The notes under the pieces were generated by a model, which was not told the DNA's origin, did not search any database, and saw nothing but the letters and a program-made list of their open reading frames with translations. Made by a program: the position numbers and the translations under genes. DNA of 64,000 nucleotides, from contig NZ_JACDNS010000007.1 in assembly GCF_017656495.1 (NCBI RefSeq), positions 53,997-117,996 on the forward strand, in the 5' to 3' direction. This DNA comes from Thermococcus sp. (GTDB lineage Archaea; Methanobacteriota_B; Thermococci; Thermococcales; Thermococcaceae). This document shows, one piece after another, positions 59,432 through 64,000 of the stretch (position 1 is the first letter of the stretch; every line of letters begins with the position of its first letter).

Positions 59432-61480
59432 ATGAAAAGGATGGCTTTAATGTTGATTGGATTGTTACTTTTATCAACAGCTCCAGCTGTAAAATCCGTA
59501 TCTGTTCCAGAATACGCGGGATTGAGCCTGATTGAACTTGGTCTAAAAGATTCTGTTGTCTTTGGAGTTTATGAAATTAAGTTCACGGACGTTGACCCGT
59601 ACTGGACAAAAGCAGCATTGGACATTTATGAGAATGGTGATAAGAAAGCAACAGCAGTTCTGGGATTAGGGGATAGTTATTATTACCCAAGCTCTACAAA
59701 TCCACTCTTGAGAATTACATTAAAGTGGACCCAAGCGGATAGAAAGACCATTCTGATTGCAATTGACTCTCCTTTAGTTAAAATTGCCTCAGATGAAAAG
59801 CTCAATGAAGGGGATACATACACTCTTCCAGCAGGATTTCCCAGTATAAAGATAAAGCTCGTTGATGCATATGATACAAGTGCAAAGTTCACTGTTTACT
59901 TGCCTTACACCACACTAACCAAAACTGTTGACGAAAACGATGGATTTGGAATTGCTTATAAGTTAACTGACGAGGTATCATACTATCCTTATGTTTTTGT
60001 GTTCTTAAAGAGCTCAGTAAACAATGACTACGCTACTGTTGATATCTATGTTCCAAAATATGCTGCAACGAAGCTAGAAGTAAAGAGGGCAACTACAGAA
60101 GAGACTCCAACTGAAACCACAGTTGAACCAACAGAGCTTGTATATAATGACATTTTATACGTGGGAGAAATACTCACAATAAATTACAATTCAACAATCT
60201 ACAAGCTTAGGCTTAATTCGATAGGGTACTATTCAAGTTTAAGTCTCTTCGATAAGGACAACAAGCCTCTAGAAACGTTTAGAGTCAAGGAAGGAGGCAG
60301 TTATACAAGCAAGAAGGCCCCAATTAGAATTGAGATACCTCCAAACAGTGTTGATTTAGTATATAACAGGACTTACATTAAACTCTACGCTCCAAGTGGT
60401 GCAGAAGTCCCACCAATAATTAGGGAGGCCAAAATTAAAGTTAATTTGGACACAAGTGTTAAAGAAATGCTCCTTAACGGTGAAGAGCTGATAGTATTTG
60501 TAAATGTGGAAAATCAGGGAAGAGGGAAAGCTTTTGACGTCAATGTAATAGCACCACTACCAAACAACTTTGAGCTAAAGAGTGGAATTGGAACTTGGTC
60601 ATTAAAAACTCTTGATGCATTTACAAAGATGCCAGTTTTAGTATATACACTGAAACCAACCCAAGTTGGCAAATATGATCTCGGAAAAGTGAAAGTAGAG
60701 TACTACAACGAAGCTGGACAGAAAAAAGTTGTAACCTCAAATGAGATTAAAGGAATTATAGTGTACTCAATTCCCGAAATTTCACTCTCTGCAGAGGCTT
60801 TCAACGGAACATGGAGCAATTACATCACAACACAAGAAAAGAGCATTAAGCTTAGATTTAGAGTATCGGCTGGAAGAGGAAATCCCGAATTTGAATTTAT
60901 AAAGAATGCAACTCTTGAACTCATACTTCCCGACAGCATTGATGGAGAGACCGCAATTAAACTCGGCGACATAAAAGCTGGCGAGGAAAAGATAGTTGAG
61001 GGACAATATGTTGTTCTCAAGCAAGCAGTTTCAATCATAGGTGCAAAGCTCAAATATCAAGATCCACTTGGCAACTGGCACGAGAAGTACTTTGGCAACT
61101 TATTAATTGTCAATTCAATTCCACCAAAAGTCATTGTTGAAGAAAAAGTTGAGAAAGTGTATCCAAAACCAGAAGAACTCCCTGACTATATAAAGAAGAC
61201 CTTGGATACCTTAAAAGATCCAACACCGCTTGCACAAGCTATTGAAAATGTCACAATAAACTACCTTCCAAAGAAATCGGACTACAAGACTCCTTTAATA
61301 GTGATTCTGCTGATATTAGTAGTTGCTCTTGGAGCTGCAACAGTGAACTACAAGAACAAGTATGAAATTGTCAAGAGTAAGCTGGAAAGAAGAAAGAAGA
61401 GACCTGGAGGACTTCCCAAGAAAGAAGAGGAAGAACAAGAAGTTAAGACTTCAGAAGTAGAAAAAGAGGAAGTTCTCTGA
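59432..61480 (+). CDS. Large exported membrane-anchored protein
   Basis: A 682-residue protein with an N-terminal signal (LMLIGLLLLSTAPAVKS, about residues 5-21), a long beta-rich exterior built of repeated immunoglobulin-like units, a Thr/Pro linker (TTEETPTETTVEPTEL), and a C-terminal membrane helix (PLIVILLILVVALGAATV, about 626-643) followed by a charged tail (RRKKRPGG, KKEEEEQE). The GKAFDVNVIAPLP and GKYDLGKVKVEYY blocks are like COG1361/CARDB domains. It probably sits in the envelope; its partner is unknown. Confidence 0.82.
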   Translation: MKRMALMLIGLLLLSTAPAVKSVSVPEYAGLSLIELGLKDSVVFGVYEIKFTDVDPYWTKAALDIYENGDKKATAVLGLGDSYYYPSSTNPLLRITLKWTQADRKTILIAIDSPLVKIASDEKLNEGDTYTLPAGFPSIKIKLVDAYDTSAKFTVYLPYTTLTKTVDENDGFGIAYKLTDEVSYYPYVFVFLKSSVNNDYATVDIYVPKYAATKLEVKRATTEETPTETTVEPTELVYNDILYVGEILTINYNSTIYKLRLNSIGYYSSLSLFDKDNKPLETFRVKEGGSYTSKKAPIRIEIPPNSVDLVYNRTYIKLYAPSGAEVPPIIREAKIKVNLDTSVKEMLLNGEELIVFVNVENQGRGKAFDVNVIAPLPNNFELKSGIGTWSLKTLDAFTKMPVLVYTLKPTQVGKYDLGKVKVEYYNEAGQKKVVTSNEIKGIIVYSIPEISLSAEAFNGTWSNYITTQEKSIKLRFRVSAGRGNPEFEFIKNATLELILPDSIDGETAIKLGDIKAGEEKIVEGQYVVLKQAVSIIGAKLKYQDPLGNWHEKYFGNLLIVNSIPPKVIVEEKVEKVYPKPEELPDYIKKTLDTLKDPTPLAQAIENVTINYLPKKSDYKTPLIVILLILVVALGAATVNYKNKYEIVKSKLERRKKRPGGLPKKEEEEQEVKTSEVEKEEVL

Positions 61481-61532
61481 CTTTTCTTAATATTTATATA
61501 CTCTTTTTCTCCCCCTATTTTAGGGATGAAAC

Positions 61533-61889
61533 ATGTTCAAGTACAAGCAGGTTATGGTCATTAGGCAGGATTTAAAGCTCAGTAAGGGAAAGTTAGCAGT
61601 TCAAGTTGCCCATGGTGCAGTTACAGCAGCGTTTAAAGCATATAAGGAGAAACCAGAATGGTTCAAAGCATGGTTCCACGAAGGACAGAAAAAAGTGGTT
61701 GTAAAAACACAGAATGAAAAGGAGCTCTTTGAGTTAAAAGCAGAAGCAGAAAAACTTGGGATACCAACTGCTCTTATTAGAGATGCTGGACTGACTGAGA
61801 TTCCTCCTGGAACAATAACATGCTTAGCAATTGGACCTGCACCTGAGGAGCTTGTCGATAAAGTTACGGGACATTTAAAGCTGTTGTGA
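61533..61889 (+). CDS. pth2: Peptidyl-tRNA hydrolase (Pth2)
   Basis: A 118-residue archaeal/eukaryal-type peptidyl-tRNA hydrolase that recycles tRNA from aborted peptides. Conserved blocks are [54 protein letters not shown] and a short GHLKLL end, with the usual length. A TATA-like ATTTATATAC is about 40 nt upstream. truD begins 9 nt later, so the two may share a message. Confidence 0.95.
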   Translation: MFKYKQVMVIRQDLKLSKGKLAVQVAHGAVTAAFKAYKEKPEWFKAWFHEGQKKVVVKTQNEKELFELKAEAEKLGIPTALIRDAGLTEIPPGTITCLAIGPAPEELVDKVTGHLKLL

Positions 61890-61898
61890 GTGATATAA

Positions 61899-63167
61899 AT
61901 GGACTACCGAGAGTTTTTCAGACAATTTAAACATTTAAGTGGAACTCCTGGCATTGGTGGAAAAATTAAGCAAAGACCAGAGGATTTTATAGTTGTTGAA
62001 GTAGTTCCAAAAAGGTTAATTAGCAGTGGGTCTTGCTTAATCTACAAGCTCAAGAAGAAGAATTGGGAGACAATGGCAGCTATAAAAGAAATCGCAAAAA
62101 GAATTGGGATCCATTATAAAGAGATTGGATTTGCTGGAACAAAAGACAGACATGCATTTACAGTCCAATACATCAGCATTTGTGATATCGCATTAAAAGA
62201 AAAGCTCGATTCTTTAAAAATCCAAGATATAAAGCTCGAGTTTGTGGGTTATGGCAAACCTTTAAAGCTCGGCATGTTGGTTGGGAACAAGTTTAGAATC
62301 ATAATTAGGGAGCCAAATTTACCAATTGAGGAAGCTTTTGAAAGAACAAAGGAAATAATAGCTGAGCTTAAATCTAAAGGGGGATTCCCAAATTATTTTG
62401 GATATCAGCGCTTTGGTGAGAGAAGAGTTGTGAATCACGAAATCGGAAAGCTTCTATTGAAAGGACAGTTTGAAGAGGCTGCAATTAAATTTTTAGGTGA
62501 ATATACCGGCGAGATGGAAGGTGATGAAGCGAGGAAAAACTTCCTAGAAACTAGGGACATTGAGAGAGCATTAGAAGAATTTCCGAAATTCTTAAGATAT
62601 GAAAGAGCAATGCTATATCGTTATAAAGAGACTGGAAGCTGGAAAAAGGCGTTTGCAGTTTTGCCAAGACCAATTCTCAGAATTTTTATACATTCATATC
62701 AATCATATCTTTTTAATAAAGTCCTCTCTAGAAGAATTGAGGAAGGTTTGCCTCTCAATGAAGCTTTAGTGGGTGATATTGTCTGTCAAGTTAAGCACAG
62801 GATCCCTCTGAGGAGCAAGACTTTCAAAGTCACAAGAGGAACGCTAAGGCTGGTAAATGAAAAAATCAAAAAAGGAGAGGCAATGGTTACAGGTCCAATA
62901 TTTGGCTTTGCTTCTCGTTTAGCAGACGGAGAAATGGGGAGAATAGAGAAGGAGATACTTGAAGAGGAGGAAATAAGCCTAAAAGAGTTCAAAATGAAAA
63001 CTCTAAAAATCTTGGCTGAGCCTGGTGGGAGAAGAGAGCTTTTAATAAAGCCTTTGGAGTTTAAATATAAATCCCTTCCCGAAGAGAATGCTCTAGCTTT
63101 TAAGTTCTTCCTTCCTAAAGGAGTTTATGCTACAAGCGTCTTAAGGGAGATTATGAAAGATCATTGA
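61899..63167 (+). CDS. truD: tRNA pseudouridine(13) synthase TruD
   Basis: A 422-residue TruD-family enzyme. The catalytic Asp sits in [17 protein letters not shown] near residues 74-90; the start [20 protein letters not shown] and [14 protein letters not shown] are family marks. It isomerises uridine 13 of tRNA, and related archaeal and eukaryal enzymes (Pus7-like) modify other RNAs. A TruD insertion domain fills about 165-330. GAGTGATATAA precedes the ATG. The phosphatase gene follows directly. Confidence 0.95.
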   Translation: MDYREFFRQFKHLSGTPGIGGKIKQRPEDFIVVEVVPKRLISSGSCLIYKLKKKNWETMAAIKEIAKRIGIHYKEIGFAGTKDRHAFTVQYISICDIALKEKLDSLKIQDIKLEFVGYGKPLKLGMLVGNKFRIIIREPNLPIEEAFERTKEIIAELKSKGGFPNYFGYQRFGERRVVNHEIGKLLLKGQFEEAAIKFLGEYTGEMEGDEARKNFLETRDIERALEEFPKFLRYERAMLYRYKETGSWKKAFAVLPRPILRIFIHSYQSYLFNKVLSRRIEEGLPLNEALVGDIVCQVKHRIPLRSKTFKVTRGTLRLVNEKIKKGEAMVTGPIFGFASRLADGEMGRIEKEILEEEEISLKEFKMKTLKILAEPGGRRELLIKPLEFKYKSLPEENALAFKFFLPKGVYATSVLREIMKDH

Positions 63168-63177
63168 GGTGGTTTGC

Positions 63178-63879
63178 ATGATTAAAGTTATTTCGGTGGA
63201 TATTGATGGGACAATAACCTATAAAGATAGAAGACTTCATGAAGAGGCTCTTAAGGCTATTAGGTTAGCTGAAAGCTTAGGGGTCAAAGTTATGCTTGTA
63301 ACAGGAAATACTGCAGGCTTTGCGATGGGAGCCAGCATTTTAATTGGGACTACGGGACCAATAATAGCTGAAGATGGTGGAGTTGTCGCAGATCATAAAG
63401 GAAATAACCGCATTTATCTTGGGGACATGGGAGAGTGCATGATACTCTGGAGCGAGCTTAAGAAACGCTATCCTGAGGCAGAAATGAGTTACACAATGAA
63501 ATATGGTGAAAGACGAGCTGGGCTTGTTCTGAAGAGAACTGTCCCTGTTGAGGTTGTTAGAGAGCTCATAAAAGAGCTTGGATTGAATTTGGTTGCTGTT
63601 GATTCTGGGTATGCAATCCATGTGAAGCAACCTTGGGTCAATAAAGGCAATGGGATAAAGAAAGCCTGTGAAATCTTGGGTATTAAGCCAAGTGAGGTTG
63701 CTCACATTGGAGACGGTGAGAATGATTTAGACGCTTTTGAAGCCGTTGGTTACCGAGTGGCAGTTGCTCAAGCTCCAGAAAGTCTGAAGAAAAAGGCAGA
63801 TTACATAACTACAAAGCCCTATGGAGAAGGAGGAGCTGAAGGAATACTTCATGTTTTAAAAAGGTTCGGCTATCTCTGA
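63178..63879 (+). CDS. Phosphoglycolate phosphatase (archaeal HAD)
   Basis: A 233-residue HAD phosphatase of the archaeal phosphoglycolate phosphatase type. Motif I is VDIDGTIT near residues 6-13, motif [10 protein letters not shown], motif III a Lys in [10 protein letters not shown], and motif [14 protein letters not shown]; the cap is of C2 type. It removes phosphate from 2-phosphoglycolate, which RuBisCO oxygenase activity or DNA damage can yield. GTG 63169 is inside GAGGTGG; the ATG at 63178 is the start. It is coupled to truD. Confidence 0.9.
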   Translation: MIKVISVDIDGTITYKDRRLHEEALKAIRLAESLGVKVMLVTGNTAGFAMGASILIGTTGPIIAEDGGVVADHKGNNRIYLGDMGECMILWSELKKRYPEAEMSYTMKYGERRAGLVLKRTVPVEVVRELIKELGLNLVAVDSGYAIHVKQPWVNKGNGIKKACEILGIKPSEVAHIGDGENDLDAFEAVGYRVAVAQAPESLKKKADYITTKPYGEGGAEGILHVLKRFGYL

Positions 63880-63880
63880 G

Positions 63881-63897
63881 GCGAAAACTTTATAAAC
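63881..63897 (+). promoter_or_regulatory. tRNA-Ala promoter
   Basis: GCGAAAAC (BRE) and CTTTATAAAC (TATA) lie just after the phosphatase stop. The expected start, about 25-30 nt on, falls close to the tRNA 5' end at 63926. Confidence 0.7.
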
Positions 63898-63925
63898 TAA
63901 CTTCAACGTCTATAATTTGGCGGGT

Positions 63926-64000
<75 letters not shown>

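Overview
The window comes from a hyperthermophilic euryarchaeon of the order Thermococcales (Thermococcus/Pyrococcus/Palaeococcus group). The diagnostic genes are reverse gyrase, the filament-forming chromatin protein TrmBL2, an archaeal histone, TFB, tungsten formaldehyde:ferredoxin oxidoreductase, the small subunit of ADP-forming acetyl-CoA synthetase, type III RuBisCO and a fused hexulose-phosphate synthase/isomerase. The DNA is AT-rich. Genes are short-spaced, often overlap by 1-20 nt, and use GGTGAT/GGAGGT ribosome binding sites. Promoters show archaeal BRE-TATA boxes, and some genes look leaderless. I see no rRNA, IS element, prophage, CRISPR array or cas operon. One tRNA gene (Ala, GGC) sits at the right edge.

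Layout. 0-7 kb: scattered housekeeping and unknown genes, a CARF-like sensor plus PIN nuclease pair (2.07-3.54 kb), a TIP49/RuvB-like ATPase, and a gar1-tfb operon behind two tandem copies of one promoter. 7-17 kb: histone, type III RuBisCO, thymidine kinase, an HTH regulator with a palindrome at its start site, ribosomal S17e, DUF371 with a C/D box sRNA folded into its stop codon, glycerate kinase, radical SAM and membrane proteins, and a TRM11-like methyltransferase. 17.8-22 kb: a co-directional run of poorly known genes (helical repeat protein, YjbQ, RecA-like protein without a Walker A lysine, wHTH, coiled-coil protein). 22-26.5 kb: GTPase, HD and metallo-beta-lactamase hydrolases, solo Cas4-like nuclease, a second and very regular C/D box sRNA with its own promoter, and taw2. 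26.5-29.7 kb: tungsten FOR operon with a MoaD-like protein, a Cys-rich mini-protein and an M23-fold protein.

29.7-39.7 kb is the accessory part: exported and membrane proteins, two DUF2202 ferritin-like proteins, two small TM-plus-coiled-coil proteins, an ArsR regulator, a cell-wall-binding-repeat protein, a radical SAM enzyme and a polysaccharide module (deacetylase, GT4 glycosyltransferase, flippase-like protein). Three genes here carry single-base frameshifts. 39.7-46.9 kb: small exporter, pyruvate kinase, acetyl-CoA synthetase beta subunit and unknown membrane proteins. 46.9-64 kb: reverse gyrase, trmBL2, arginase-fold protein, hps-phi, a divergent FtsZ/tubulin-fold protein without the GTP signature loop, HAD, D-glutamate-cyclase-like and HD proteins, KH protein, aspS, a large exported protein, pth2, truD, phosphoglycolate phosphatase and tRNA-Ala.

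How genes fit together: RuBisCO III and HPS-PHI belong to archaeal pentose-phosphate/nucleotide metabolism; pyruvate kinase and ADP-forming acetyl-CoA synthetase make ATP in sugar and peptide fermentation; FOR oxidises aldehydes with tungstopterin. Histone, TrmBL2 and reverse gyrase shape the chromosome. The two strongest leads for an undescribed system are the CARF-PIN pair and the FtsZ-like protein. Everything here was read by eye; family names are from recognition, not from database searches.
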